Source of the DNA: Serilophus lunatus
Taxonomy: Eukaryota > Chordata > Aves > Passeriformes > Eurylaimidae
Direction of reading: 5' to 3'
Length of the DNA stretch: 64,000 bases
Assembly (NCBI GenBank): GCA_013399895.1
Contig: VXBA01003489.1
Span: 1,643,381-1,707,380, forward strand
Shown: one piece after another, positions 1 to 13,148 of the stretch
Layout: each line of letters opens with the position of its first letter
How positions within the stretch are numbered: the stretch's first letter is position 1
Translations under genes and position numbers: made by a program
Notes under the pieces: generated by a model
What the model saw: the letters and a program-made list of their open reading frames with translations, nothing else
Databases searched by the model: none
What the model was told of the DNA's origin: nothing

Positions 1-2411
1 CCCATCAGAAATTCAGAACTGATTCTTTAGGTGGGACCTGAGGAAACAGCACTGGAGAGACCAGAGGTAAAGAGGACACAGAAGATAATTGAGAGACAAT
101 CACGAGAAAGAAAACCAGAAGAACTCACCAACACCTACAGGTCATACTTGGATGCACAAATACTTATTTGTGACTCAATGTGCAATAAACACTTTGCAGG
201 TGCAGACCTGCATTTCCCAGCCCTGGGGCTGCAGTTCCATGTCTTTGCTCTGCACGTGGCCTGTTTTTCCCCAGCTTTTCTTCATCTGCAGCCCCTCTTT
301 GCAGACAGCTCTGATGGAGTGTAATTACAATGGACAAATGACTTTGATTCAGCAAACACTTGATCAGGTAGGAGGAGAGTTGTAATTTTGAGCTGCCCAT
401 CTGACCTTAATTTGCAATCAACAGCCTTGTGTATTTTTAATTGCAGACTGCCTGTGCTGAGCTGTCAGATGGGTTACAAACCCACAGGACACAGCTCTCC
501 AGGTGTTCACATGCTTTCAGCACACAGAATGAAATGAGGGACTGCTCCAGAGTGCATTGGATTGCACAGGGTGTGAAACAGGAGGGGAAACAACCATTAA
601 AAATGCAAAACAAAAATATATATTGAAAAACAACCTAAACCAAAAACAAGTAAACAAAAAACACCCACCATTTCTCCCAATTCTAAAAGGGACAAATGGC
701 CTGGAAACCAAGTGATAAAATATTAAATATTCCCTGTGCAGTTACAGAAGGGACAAACCTGACACATATGTCAGGCTGAAATACAGCAGAGAAAGCCTGA
801 CGTGTACAGCCAAAAATGATTAATGCTTGTTTAGAAAGGACAGAAGAGTGGAGATGCAAGAACCTGCCCTCTTGTTCAACTATGTTCACCTTCCCAGCCC
901 TTCTCTGCCTTCCCAGGCTCCACTTTTACCTAGAAACTGTTTTAATACATCACCACATTTCCTGGTCTCCGAGTTTCATCAAACTCTCTGGACCCACCTC
1001 TTCCTCTCTTACCACTTTACATGGACAGTTTGCCCATTTCTCCACCTACAGGTGGCAATGCAGAGACACCTTGGGGGTGAAGGATCTTCCCTGTCATATC
1101 CCCCTGCAGAGCACTCTGTTTCTTCATTGTTGCAGCAAACACTGAAATCTTTGCCATAAAATTTACTATTTACTCTTCAAAAGAAACTACTCTTAGCAGA
1201 GCCCATTATCACCAGAAGTAATGTCCTTAAGCTGCCACCTCACTGCCCAGAATTCAATATTACACCCCATAGTACAGTCTCTGTATAAATGGAAGTCACT
1301 TCTTGGATTGCAAAGTAACCAGATGCCAGTGCAACTCTCCAGAATTTCCTTTGTTGCATGTTTCCATTTTCCTGGAGCTTTCTCTTCATCAATACCTCCT
1401 CTCATTATGCCATCAAATCTTTCCCTTCTGTCAGAAAAAGCCCATTAGTCATCTGTTGTGAGAAAATTGGGAAGTCTAGAGATGTTATCTCTTTATCTAA
1501 CTACTTGCCATCACCTTTTAATTCTGATGAATCATGTCTAAAAATTACCCTAAAAATCCCCTACTCCCCTGGAAAATTCTTTGCTGGATTGTATCTCCTG
1601 TTAGAGTTATCCAGGAGGTTTTCTGTAAATCAATTCTGTTAAACAATTTTACCCTATCAACAAAAAGGATGACAATTACTGTTAAGTTTTTGTTAGTGCT
1701 CCTTGAGAAATAAAGAATTTGAAGGCTTTTATCCTAATAAAAGCAGTGCTGAAGTTGCTTTTTTAAATTAATTTTTGGAAAAAGTGCTAAAAACTTGGTA
1801 AGAAACAATCTTTGTCCAAAAAAAAAAGCTTTTAAAATCCAATTTAACCTGCATTTTAATGATTTCTTGGTTAAAATTCTGAAACAAAATAAAACTGCAC
1901 AAAAGAAATCCAGCACTGTTAAAAACTGCATTAAAATGTCATGTGAGGATATTACTCAAGAGGATATTGGGGAGAAAAATAACATTTTACACTCCCTCTC
2001 GAGCCAATTTCACAATGGAACATTAACTATGATAGGCCGAGTATCTCCATAATAATTGAATAAAACAGTCATTAAGAACCTAATTTCTTGTGTAGCCTGT
2101 AAGATTTGAAATTTTTAACTAAATGAGGAATCAATGTTGAGTTAAATTGTGAGAAAAATTATTTGATGTTGCTGTACTAAACTCATTAAAAGATAAAAAC
2201 TCACAAATTAATTTCAGTTCCTAAGCTAATAGGTTCACAAATGCATCCTCACCCACAAGGTAAGTAAAAACATGAGTCAGTATTTGTGGAGTAAACCAGT
2301 TGTTCCACACACATCAGGCAACACTCAGCATTTCATTACCTTTTTCCTTGGGTGACCAAGGACCCTTCTCAGCCACAGCTGTTGCCCAGTGCAGTCCCAC
2401 ACAGCTGGGAG
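1..2411. other. Non-coding unique DNA, no gene recognised
   Basis: This AT-rich stretch has scattered stops in all six frames and no recognisable protein, RNA gene or transposon. It holds an A-rich low-complexity patch at about 594-668 and an A run near 1816-1826. A splice-donor-like CAAG/GTAAGT sits at 2256-2265, preceded by a weak acceptor at 2217. The intervening 42 bases are too short to judge as an exon, so it is not called. Confidence 0.7.
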
Positions 2412-2490
2412 TAGAATCAGGGGATGGTTTGGGTTAGAAGGGACCTTAAACATCATCTCTGGATGTCCCTGGTGGGCAGGGAAACCTAAT
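2412..2490 (-). repeat. CR1 LINE 3'-end fragment
   Basis: The + strand shows the reverse complement of the avian CR1 3' tail. It begins AGAATCAGGGGATGGTTTGG, continues through a GGGTTAGAAGGGACCTTAAA block, and passes into GGTGGGCAGGGAAACCTAA-like sequence that matches the CR1 GGGCAGGGACACCT segment. The element is therefore inserted in minus orientation and is strongly 5'-truncated, as is usual for CR1. Substitutions and the missing terminal repeat suggest moderate age. It has no coding capacity. Confidence 0.88.
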
Positions 2491-5400
2491 TGTACAGAAT
2501 TTGGGAGCAAATTATTTAAACACACTGGGACTGGTGATCAGCAATGACTTCTAATAACCAGGAAAGGCTCCAGGAGAGGCAGCAACAGCCTAATTTTAGG
2601 TGGGAAAACACTCATATTCTAAGATTGCAAATCGAGTCACTTATAAATAATTCAAAGGCACTTGCTGTGACAGACACTACGTGCAGTCACTGGCAGTACC
2701 CTCAGAAAGCAAGGAATTGTTGTACTGCTAATCTGAGTACGACTTAATTCTCCTAAAACTCCTTTTGCTGCAAAAGCCTGGTGTCAGCAGTCACTGGTCT
2801 CTTCTAGTCAACAGCACAACACACCAGGATTGCATTTGGCTCTTTGACCCTTGACTTGACTGACAATTTGGGGACCTTGTTGGGAAGTCCAGCTCCCACT
2901 GCTGCAGTCCCTGGCTGGAAACAGGGCTGGCAAACCCAAGGCACGCTGAATTCTGCTTCTTTTTCCAGTTACTGCTCATTGATCTGCTAATCCAATTTGG
3001 GATAATGAGAAAACAGCAAGACAGCCTGCAATAGGTCAAAGACAACAACTAAATAGCCAGTGACACCTCCTCCCCAATGCCCAGCTATGCTATTAAATAG
3101 ATGCAGTCACTAACAGGAGGATTTTTTGTGCTCCCTGAGCCAAAAACACTCAGCACTGACCGATTCCTTCACTGCATTTCTGCCCAGACAATGAAACAAA
3201 ACATCTCTACTCATGCAGCCAGTGTGACTTGGCCCTAAAGGTCTCAGTAGCCTCCTTCCCCTGCTGTAAGTCCACGTGAAAGCAGGGCAGGCTGGACCCC
3301 TAGAAAATGCACACACTGAGTGCCTACATAAACCATTTCATACATAAACATGGAAAAGGGAGGTGGCAACTGTGCTCTGGCTTCTACAGGATCATTTCAT
3401 TTCAGAACTGCTCTTCCAGGGCAGGATGAAGATCTGACACCTTCCCTCCATCTCTGTCACATCCCTGGACTCACGTCCCAAACCATGAGTGTGGACTGAA
3501 GCCCAGAAATCATCCCTATAACAAGTCACTGAAATATTGTTATTGTGTGCAATGAGTTAATGGCATCTAAAATCATTTTATCAGCAACAAAACTTGCCCA
3601 AGATGATGCAGGAAGCATCTGGTAGTGCAAGAAATGCAGTTTGTGGTTTCCAAATCCAGCAAGCAGCATTTCATTTATACTTCCACCAGCAGCACATGTG
3701 ACTGTGGCCACTCACTGCTGGAAGATGATGCAAATTATTATCCAAGGAGTTCTGGGGTATAAATGAATAATAGAGCTATTCCAAGCTAAAGTCCCAGATG
3801 GAGAATTGCTTACAAGCATCTGATAGTATAAAAGTTTTACTCTCCCATCATAGTCCCTAAGGGAAGCCACATAAATGCTTCTAACTGGAGGTTCTGCTAC
3901 CAATAGCTCGTTTTCCCTGCTGCCTCCAGGAAGCCCATGAATCACAGGGCTTTTAACCAGCAGTTTGTATGGCATCAGCCTCTAATGGTTCTGGGAGAAA
4001 ACACCAAATTACAGCAGCAACACATCAACTGCTGCCAGTGATTACAGCCACAATTAACTCTCTGTATGTATCAAAAATACTCATCAGGCAATGAATGGGG
4101 ACACTCCCAGGGCAAGATGTGCAGTGCATCAGGGGGCTCGGGCAAGTGATGAAAACATGAAAGTCAGAGCAAGCACAGAAAAGAGGAAACACCCTTTTTT
4201 TGAGCCTCTGCAACTTCAGTGCTGAACAGGGCAAAAATATCAACCTGCTGCCATAACTTTCAAAAGGCCATTCTCAGTAGAACTTAAAATACTTCCCATG
4301 TACACTCTTCACCAGCCCGAAAAAAAGTACTAGAGATTCTCCTCCTGACTATGAGATGCACCAGTGATTTCTGAAACAGCAGGCAAAGCAGATGTTGCAC
4401 TAACTCCCATGCAATGGCATGTGACAGCCACCTTGATTGTCCTTTTCCAGCCATTTAATTCAGTTACTGGGGGAAACTGTGACACTGACACATCTGCAAT
4501 GCCATGTGTGCACATAAATCAAGCATTTATACAACTTTTTTCTTTTTCTTTTTCTCCAGGAAAACCATAAACCCAATTTGGAAGAGACTTAATGGAACAT
4601 CACAGTACCAGAAGCACCAGCTGATGTGTTGTGGCTTCAACACCTCCCGAAGAAAAAAAAAACCACCAAAACCCAGTAACACTGAGCATTTGAACATGAC
4701 TGGATTTCCATCATTTTGGGAGAAGAATTTATCCCTATCCAATTCTAACATGGGTAGACTGTTGAGGGCACCCAAGAGGAAATTTGTCAGCTGTCAGTGG
4801 TTCTGTCCAGCTACAGATCTTCTCAGAGAGCATCTTCACTTCCTAAAGCCCAAAGTCAGTCACAGGTAATAAAAAAAAAGCAATTTTTTCAGCAATGGTT
4901 TTGTGTTGAAATGGGGTACATACAATGCAAGAGTTAATATAACACAACTTAGTTCTAACCAAAAATAATCTGCATGAATCACAAAACTGCACCAGTTCCA
5001 AAGACACGGAATAATCCAAGACAGACAAAGCCTTCAAGGTATTACTTCCATAAAAAAGCAATCACAGAGGTAACAGGCCAAAACAAAACTATGTAAAGAA
5101 GGAAAGAAGTAAACTTCACAAAAGCAACAGTCTTGCTTTCCAAGTGCCTGAATATGGAGCAAAATTTTCAGTCCAAGACACTGTCTGTTCCTTTTCTCAA
5201 AAGTCCTTCAGTTTTCCTCCCTCTATAATTTTTCTTGGGGTGAAAAATGCATAAGGAGAAAAAACCTCTGTGCTTTTAACCAGACAGAAATAAATGTATT
5301 ATGCAATATTGCTGCTGAAGTTCAAGAGTAGGGGAATCCACTTTGTCACAGTCACTTTCAATGAACACTCCAGTTTATGATAAGTTTCATAAAAACTGCT

Positions 5401-8400
5401 TAATTCAACATTTATGAAAGTACTGAAGATAGATGAAAGGTGTAGAAATAGGAATCTTGCCAATCAATCATCCTGTTGCAAACGAGCACCCAGAATGATA
5501 AGAATGAAGATAGGCTTTTCATGTACATATGCTACATAGAATGATTGAATATTCTTGCATTTTTAATCAAAATGTTCCTACCATTGTACCATCACACTCA
5601 AATTATTTTCTTCCACCACTGAATATTAGCACTCTCTTCCCCTTGGGATTAAGTTGCCTGCAATATTCCCAATGAGAAAAGGAAGCATCCAGGGTGGAAA
5701 GGTGCTTGATAAAAGATTGGCTGAGGAAGAACTTTAATTCTAAAAGATTCTTTTGCCAAAAAAAAACCCAACCCTAAAATCAGAAGTGAAGACAGAAGCT
5801 TTTAAACGACATGGCAAAGGAGAACAAAATGGTATTAGGCCAGATAATACAATTTGCATCTCTAACTATATATGATAAAAGTTTGGGGGCAGATATGTCC
5901 TTTTAATAAGGATTTTTTATAGCTTTTTGTATAAGAAACCTTTGCCAGAAATTATGGTCCCAAACTGGATATAACTGGGAATTAAACTTAGCTGGCTCTT
6001 CTCTCAGGGCTCCAACCTGTGAGCAATGGAGAGTTTTTCTAAAAAATCAACTTTATCTGTCCCTTCTATACAAAAAGAGCCAAGTGAGATCAGCCCAGCT
6101 TGGTGCAAAAAGTAGCTAATAGGATTTTTCCTAATCTTTTCACATTTTTGGAGACTCCAAAAAATAGGTTCAAGATTCCAAAACAAAAGAAAGCAAAGCC
6201 CAGCTCTTCTGATTGCAATATTCACCTTATTCCCCTTCAATGAAATTGCAGAAGTTACAGTTCAAGTCTTAAGTGATAACATATGGTGCAATAAACAGTA
6301 TTATCAGCTTGATGAGTTATTGCAAGTACCCACCCAAATTACCAGAGTATTTCCATGGGGTGGAACAAGCTGGGACTGAATACAAATTCATTGTAATTTC
6401 TCAAGTGGGAACATTTATCACAGCAAAATTGTGAATTATTTTTGCCAGTTAATACCCTGTAAGTGCCAGTGTTCTCTTTCTATGCTTGGAATATCAAGTT
6501 GAAAGATAATGATTCCTGTGTAAATTTGATTGTTCCCCTTTGACTCATAAGACAAGTTTGTAAATAGTGCAAGACAAAGGCAGAGGTACAGTGCTACCAC
6601 TTAAATAATCTGCATGTGGTTCTTAAGTACTTCTTAGCCCTTTCTTCCTCAGTTCTGCACACAGAGCAGGAAAATTTAAACGGGAGTTCTAAAATAATAA
6701 TAATAAATTATTACTAGAGATCCAAAATCTTTTACAAACAACTCTTCAGAACTACAGCTACGTCTGTTCAAACAAACTCCCACTGCCTGATTCCTCATTT
6801 GGTGCTACAGAACACATCAGCAACATTAATTTCAGCATCTTCAAACCTCTAACTGAGCAGTACTCACACTAGGACACTAGTGCACTTAATTGCAATTAAT
6901 TAAAGAATAACATATTTTTATTCTCATCAGCCCCAGCAACAAATTCCATTGCATTGGAAAAGAGGGAGTTGGAAAGAAAGATACACTTTCCCTTGAACAA
7001 AAGAATAAAATATTCTTTTCAATTCTGGCTCTTGAAGAACTTTCAAAAACCCCCCCCAGAGAACAGGCTACCTATTCATGAAATCTGTAGTAGTTTTCCA
7101 TGGATTTCAGAAGGTTTTGCCAAGACAGATGAAGCAATCCATCAACTCGGAGTCAGCTGCTCCTCCATGGAATTGATATTACAAAGTAGGGGCATGAATC
7201 ACAGGAGTGATGTGGGTTTGTGATGTGGTGTTGGATGCTCTGAGACCTCACAAGTGCTCTGTTCTGCTTTGGGCTTTTCTTTTGGACTGTAGCACCTCTA
7301 ACATTTATAGCATCGCCCTCAGCTCTAGATTCTCTATTGGCTAATAGGTGGGTCAGGGTTCTGCCCGATGGGGGATACACATAAAAAAGAGAAGAGAAAC
7401 TCTACACTTGAAAAACTTGAAGTCCCAAGTTTTTGCAAAGCTATAGGAGTTTATGTTGCCTGAGAGCTCCACCTCCTGCTACTCCTGGCCGAAAGAACTG
7501 ACCTGCAGACTCAGGGCACTCCTGCTCCACTCCACACACACAAAGCTCTGCCACACGTGGTCCATCTCCTTAGGAAACAGAGCTACATGGCCAAAGAGCC
7601 AACCTGGGCTGCCTGTACCCTTGAAAATCAGGCCCAGGGCAGCACAGAGCTGTGACACAGGGCAGAGGGACAGAGGCCACCACACGCCAGGGCAGGCTTC
7701 ACCTCCACCTCTCCTGGGCACTTCACACCCAGTAGCATAACACAACAAGGCTAAAACCCACAAATCCAGCAGCAGAGAGAACTTTTGGGTTCCTTTTGCT
7801 TTAAGCAAGAGGCTACCCATCCTCCTCATATCCAAAAATACCACAAAATGACAGAATGCTTCTGCAGCTTGCCACATCTTCTGAAAATCATTTCTGTTTC
7901 ATGGGAGGGGGGAGAAATAACCAATAAAATAAATCCAGTCTGATTATTTTGAAAAGGACACAGACAGCAGAGGTGACAGAGGTATAATTGTTAGTCAACC
8001 TTACAGCACTTTCCAGTAGAGCTATTTAACATTTGATTCCACTGATAAGAAAAATAATAAACAAAGTTATTATGAAACCATTCTATCTGTCAGCCAAAAG
8101 TCCAGTGAATCATTTATGAATGTGTACCTAGAGCTTCTCTCCCTTCTATTCTCTTTTCCCATCAGAATCTGAAGCTAGTTAGGTTCTTTTTTTTTAAACT
8201 GTCGGTTTTATTTCTTAAATCAACCTGAAAGGAATAAAATATTGCAATGAGAAAAAATACAAAATAAATGTTTGTAGTTCTGTAATTCCTCGAAATGTCA
8301 AAGAAAAACATAAAAATGTATGCTCTGTAAGTTTTCAGCTGAACTTGGCATGACAGTCCATCTATTATTTAAAAGATGTTGAAGCTCAATTCATGAATTA

Positions 8401-9000
8401 TTAAATTCTTGTTACATTTAGTTTTCAAGGGAAAAAATTATTTCATTCAATATAGGAAATTCAACTCACTCTATAATACTTTCCCAAAAAAAGACGAGAT
8501 TTAAAGTTACTCTAAAAGATGGAAGAAATTACCAGTCCAAGCTTCATAACTAACATTACTGCCTCATTAAAGTAGTATCCTGAATATTCAAGACCAATCA
8601 ACAATCCTTCAGCATTCCCACATCCACTGCACAAACTTCCCACATATAAAATAACCTGCAGTGCAGGAGAGGGGCTGGTGAGAGCCGCTCCCTGTGGCAC
8701 TCCTGAACCTCTGACTGATCCGAGCTGCACAAGTCAAACATTCTGTGGCTCCTCCAACCTGCTTCCTTTCCCACATTGCCCACCACTGAGCTCAAATCAC
8801 TGCTCACAGCATGGGAAAGAACAGGCAGGTGCAACCACCAAAACCGTTCTCTGTTACGTTGCTACATCTTGATCTGGAAAATTTTGATGACAAGTTGTAT
8901 CCAGGAGTGCTCAGAAGGTACCTCAGAGGTGAAGAGCCACCCATCAAGAGAGACTGCAGGCTGTCAGCCTTATAAAATGTGAACCCTGGGAATTTAAAGG
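2491..9000. other. Non-coding unique DNA with simple repeats
   Basis: No gene is recognised. The stretch is mostly AT-rich, with a GC-richer patch at about 7450-7880 that leaves both strands open for 95-132 codons without any recognisable protein. An excellent acceptor-like pyrimidine tract at about 4536-4559 is followed by a frame open to a donor-like CACAG/GTAATA at 4865, discussed as a weak exon candidate. Simple tracts include (AAT)n at 6693-6706, C8 at 7050-7057 and a T/A run near 8188-8197. A 14-bp perfect palindrome, TTAATTGCAATTAA, lies at 6886-6899. Confidence 0.65.
6693..6706. repeat. Short (AAT)n microsatellite
   Basis: About four and a half AAT units lie in an AT-rich context just upstream of an imperfect ATTATTA tract. 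It is too short to be informative beyond marking a possible polymorphic site. Confidence 0.7.
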
Positions 9001-12000
9001 AGTGTATCACTCTTCATTCCTGCCGGTGATTACCGGGATCATTTCAGAAACCTCTTACTGGCCACCTCAGCCAACACAAACTTCTGCAGCCAGAGATGGA
9101 TGGTCACTGTGTCAGGGCTGCTCTCAGGGAGGGGCACAGCTGGAACAGGAATTCCCTGCATCCAGCCCAGGACAGTAAACCAGCCTTGATGCACAGCAGC
9201 CTTCACCCACAAGGAACCTCATTAGATCTTAGTCCAGCCAACAGCACCTCTGCTTTAGACTTTTGAAACCCTCTTTGTATAGCCTTTGAAATACAAGGCT
9301 GGTTCTGCTCTCAAATGAGGACTTAATAGCTGTAGGGATTCAAAAGGAACAGCTAACTGAGCTGATTTAATAAGAGAGACACAAAACAAACTCAATGGCA
9401 CTACTTACACTGCCTAATAAAGTTATTTCACTGTACTCTGGGGGTTAGCTGTTCAACTGGCTTCTAAAAATCCATCCTGGTATTCCTAAAAGACTCTGAA
9501 CAACAAACTGGCACAGGTGCAGTGGTTGCTCTGTATGACAGGTATTTCAAGACAACCACTCAAGCATATGATCCCTCAGATAGAAAACATAATAAAAGTG
9601 TACTATGATGAAGCTGCTGTAACTATCAACCAAAATTACAATGTCTAACTTATTAGCTTATACAGATAAATATTCCAACACCCACTGGGAGATTTTTTCC
9701 AGTACAAAGATAAACTCTGAGTTAGTTTGCTGCATTTTTTCAAAGAAATGGTTTAAACCATCAACATTCCAGGAATAAGCTAAAAGAAACATTGCTATTA
9801 AGCAACTGCAAAGCCTTCTATAAAAACCAGGCTTAAATGCAAGCCTTGTAAAATATTCACTCCTTTAGCCAGGAGTTCATAAATTTTCAAAGTAGATTTT
9901 TACACGATGTCATCATGAATGCAAACTAATACTGAAGGGTTAGAATTATTTTCTTAAAGTGCCTTATCCATGTTGGCCTCCTGACAGTTGTTTTGTGCTC
10001 AAACATCACACATTTCCACAGGCAGGTACCAGCCCCCTCCATCCCTGGATGCACTGTGAGCACAGGTTCAGGGAAAACTTCAAAGAGCTTCATTTTTTCT
10101 ACCAATTAGTTCACCTTGACAACACTCCTAAACAAAAAAAAGTATTCACTCAGTTCCCCTAGTCCTGCATCGTGAGTGGGAGCAGGGAAATCACTCTGCA
10201 CAGAGTTAACTGCTGGATGAAAGAATCTACATCATTCCCAAGGAGCCAGAAATCCTTTAAATATGAGACTAGCAGAGAAGAACTGGCTTATTGTCTTCTC
10301 ATTCAAGATACAAGTGCGTGATCTGTGTATGAGTGTTTTGTTAACATTAACCAGCTGAACAACAGATAGACTCCTCCAGCTCCTGAAGGAAAAATCCCCT
10401 GGCCTTTCTAATACAAGCAAAGGATGAACAAAACATCCGTGTTCCCAGAATACATCATTAACTGCCAAGGAAGGGACTTCTTGTTTGACTGTTATTCTTT
10501 TTATTATGATACATGACATCACTCTCAGAGAACAGTGCTTTAGTCTTCTTTGTAAATAGAGTTATTGATTGGAACACCTTTCACCCAGCACTGCCATTTG
10601 CCTTTAATAGCACTTTCAACACCCTTGCTTCACTCAGGCTCTGTGAAACAAGGGGCCATTTCTTCTCTGAGGTCCTTGCCAAGGATCTTGGTACAGCCCA
10701 ATCTTCCAGCTTAGAAATATATTGAAAAAGAAATAAAAACACCTGTTGAATACAAAGTACAGTTGTTTCTCTTTTCTGCATTTCAGGTCCATATCTACAA
10801 ACAAGTAATGGATTTGCCTGTAGCAGGAGGAATAACCTGCCCTTAGGAAATAGGATACTGCATGATTTGGACACAGCTGTCCCTCCATTCCCTGCTTAGC
10901 AGAGCATCTCTCATGAGCTGTTATGAACTAACCTCACCCTCCTCCAATCCCACCAGTGTCCCCTCTGCTGACACCACCCCAGCAGTGGTAAAAAAACCCA
11001 TTTCTTTTGTAGGGACAGTGTGGTGCAGACACTGAATCAATACCAGGAACATTATAGCAATGTAATAGTGGGCACAGTACCACCACTTAAATTGCTTGCA
11101 AAGCTCTCCCTGCTTTCTGGGGTAGCTTGGGACATATTTTTCCCCTTTAACTGAAGCATTTTGTCAATTCCTGATCGAGAGTTACATAAATCAAGGTTCA
11201 CTGCATCTTCACTCCTCTCTGACTTCAACTACACAGAAGTATTTCTGGTCACTTTGAAGAATACTGAAACACAAAAATAACTCCCAGAGAAACAGTAATG
11301 GCACAAGCAGTAAGCATTCCTGACGTGAGGGTTTTAAATAGCTGAACCAAAGCAGCTGGAGCTGTTTGAAAGCCAAAACTTGCAAAGAAACTTCATGTTT
11401 CCTCCTGTGGGGGGGGAGGTCAACTACCTGGAATTGAAGTCTCAGACTGAAAAGGTTTATTTTCAATGAATATTAAGTTGCAAAGTCACAACACAACTTC
11501 CCTACAAAACACTACCACCTCAGGGTTTATTAAAGAAATCCAACTTCTCCTCTGAGGTAAGAGGTTTCATTTAAGAGAGTAGCAGCAATCACATTCTCTC
11601 CTTGTTGTTAAAGATGCAAAGTCAACCACTTCAAAGTTGGAAATGTCAGAATTAAGACTCTGCAACCTTAATTTGTCCCCTCGTGCCTGTGCATAATGAG
11701 ATGGTCTTTAATTACCTGAACACGAACTCCAGTTTGAAGATCCTGCCTTGTTCAGCACAGTGGATGGATGAGGAGTGAGGTCTGTAGGACTGCACAACCA
11801 TGTGGCATCACACTAATGAGAGCAGGGGAATGGCTTTTCTGTTTTTATTAAAGGTGCTCCATATCCCAAGGAGGGAGTTAAAGGAAGAACTCCAGCCTTT
11901 TTTTGCCTCCATTGCTCCCTCCATAGCCCTGCCTGAAAGCACACCTGCAATTCCTAAACTCACTACAGGAAACTTTAACACCAAGGCCAAACAAAGCTCT

Positions 12001-12923
12001 GAGTCTGATGTTACCCAGCTCCACCCTTTGGAAACAATCACATTTTAACATGGGGGAAGTTCTCGTTGACACTATTGAAGGTTTTACTCTCATACCAATG
12101 TTTTCTGAGGCCAGAGGTTTCTTTTCAATGATGCAACTGTTTCCAAGCTTGTTTAGTCCTCACTCTGCCTTAGACAACTGCTCCTAAGCCTGGCCTAAAG
12201 TGTCCACTCAACCACTGCCCTGCAGCACTGGGAGGACTCATCTGTCTGTAATCAGTTCTGACCATTATCCACACCTAGGACTAGAAAAACCCTCCCTGGT
12301 TGAGACCTGAGACAGCTGATTGGAAAGTCATAAATAACTCATTTAAGTCACAACAGGCTGGTTTTCCAATTAGGGCTCCAGTTTGGAGGGTGATGACCAA
12401 GGCTCTCTCCAACAGCAGTTCTGAGCTCCTGCTAAGGTTGTGCTTTGGAATTTGCTACAATTTAAAAACATTTCATCCTCAAAACACTGTGCTTCCCTCT
12501 ACCCTCCTCACCCTCATTTCCAAAATGAAATTAGGTGCTACTGTTCCATTTTTAATTCACACTCTAAAAGGAGCAAAGTGAAGAATGCTTTGTATTATCA
12601 AACTTTAAGCACCACTACAGTATTTATGAATAAGCAGAGAGAGCTGCTCATCAGCACACAGCTGGCACACGAACCTTGGCTGGAAAAAGTTTCTGGAAAT
12701 TCTTCTGATTAAGGAAGAACCAGCAGTTCTCTACCCTCTCCTGGCCACAGACCAACCTCTCCTGTGCTGCTCCTCCTTTCGTCTCACCCTTTGGAAAGCA
12801 GGCAGCACACAAGCATCCATCCAACTGGGAGTGAAATCCATTCCAGTGCAAGCCTGATGAAACTGGGGGCTCTGCCCTTACCTTGCTTCAGCTCCAAAAT
12901 GGGCTGCAGCTTCAGAGTAATTT

Positions 12924-12934
12924 CCCCCCCCCCC
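12924..12934. repeat. C11 homopolymer
   Basis: Eleven consecutive C residues follow TTT and precede GTAG. Homopolymers of this length are prone to length variation and to assembly or sequencing error, so the exact count should be treated with care. Confidence 0.9.
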
Positions 12935-13127
12935 GTAGCTCTTATAAGAGCCACAAATCCCTGGTTACTTTTGATTTACAATAGAGGCAAGGTCATCCTT
13001 ATAATGAAAAAAACAAGGTCTATATTTTCAGAGACCAAGATACAATTTATCATAGAGATCAATGACACTTTTATTCTCTATAGAGATGAAGTATCCATTT
13101 TGCAATAAAATTATCAGAGGGGTTCTC

Positions 13128-13148
13128 CTTTTTCTTTTTTTTTTTTTT
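13128..13148. repeat. T-rich tract
   Basis: A pyrimidine tract, TTTTTC followed by fourteen T, ends in AG. It resembles a splice acceptor by composition, but no open frame or donor of interest follows, so it is recorded only as low complexity. Confidence 0.85.

Noticed and set aside
2218..2259. 42-base segment between TTTCAG and CAAG/GTAAGT
   Set aside because: The donor is good, but the acceptor is weak and the segment is too short to show coding signal.
6166..6180. GGTTCAAGATTCC resembling a tRNA B box
   Set aside because: It has an extra base compared with the B-box pattern, and no A box, anticodon arm or cloverleaf could be drawn around it.
7453..7877. Open frames of 95 (+) and 132 (-) codons
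   Set aside because: Both strands are open in a GC-richer patch, so composition explains them. The minus-strand peptide is leucine-rich but has no clean signal peptide or membrane topology.
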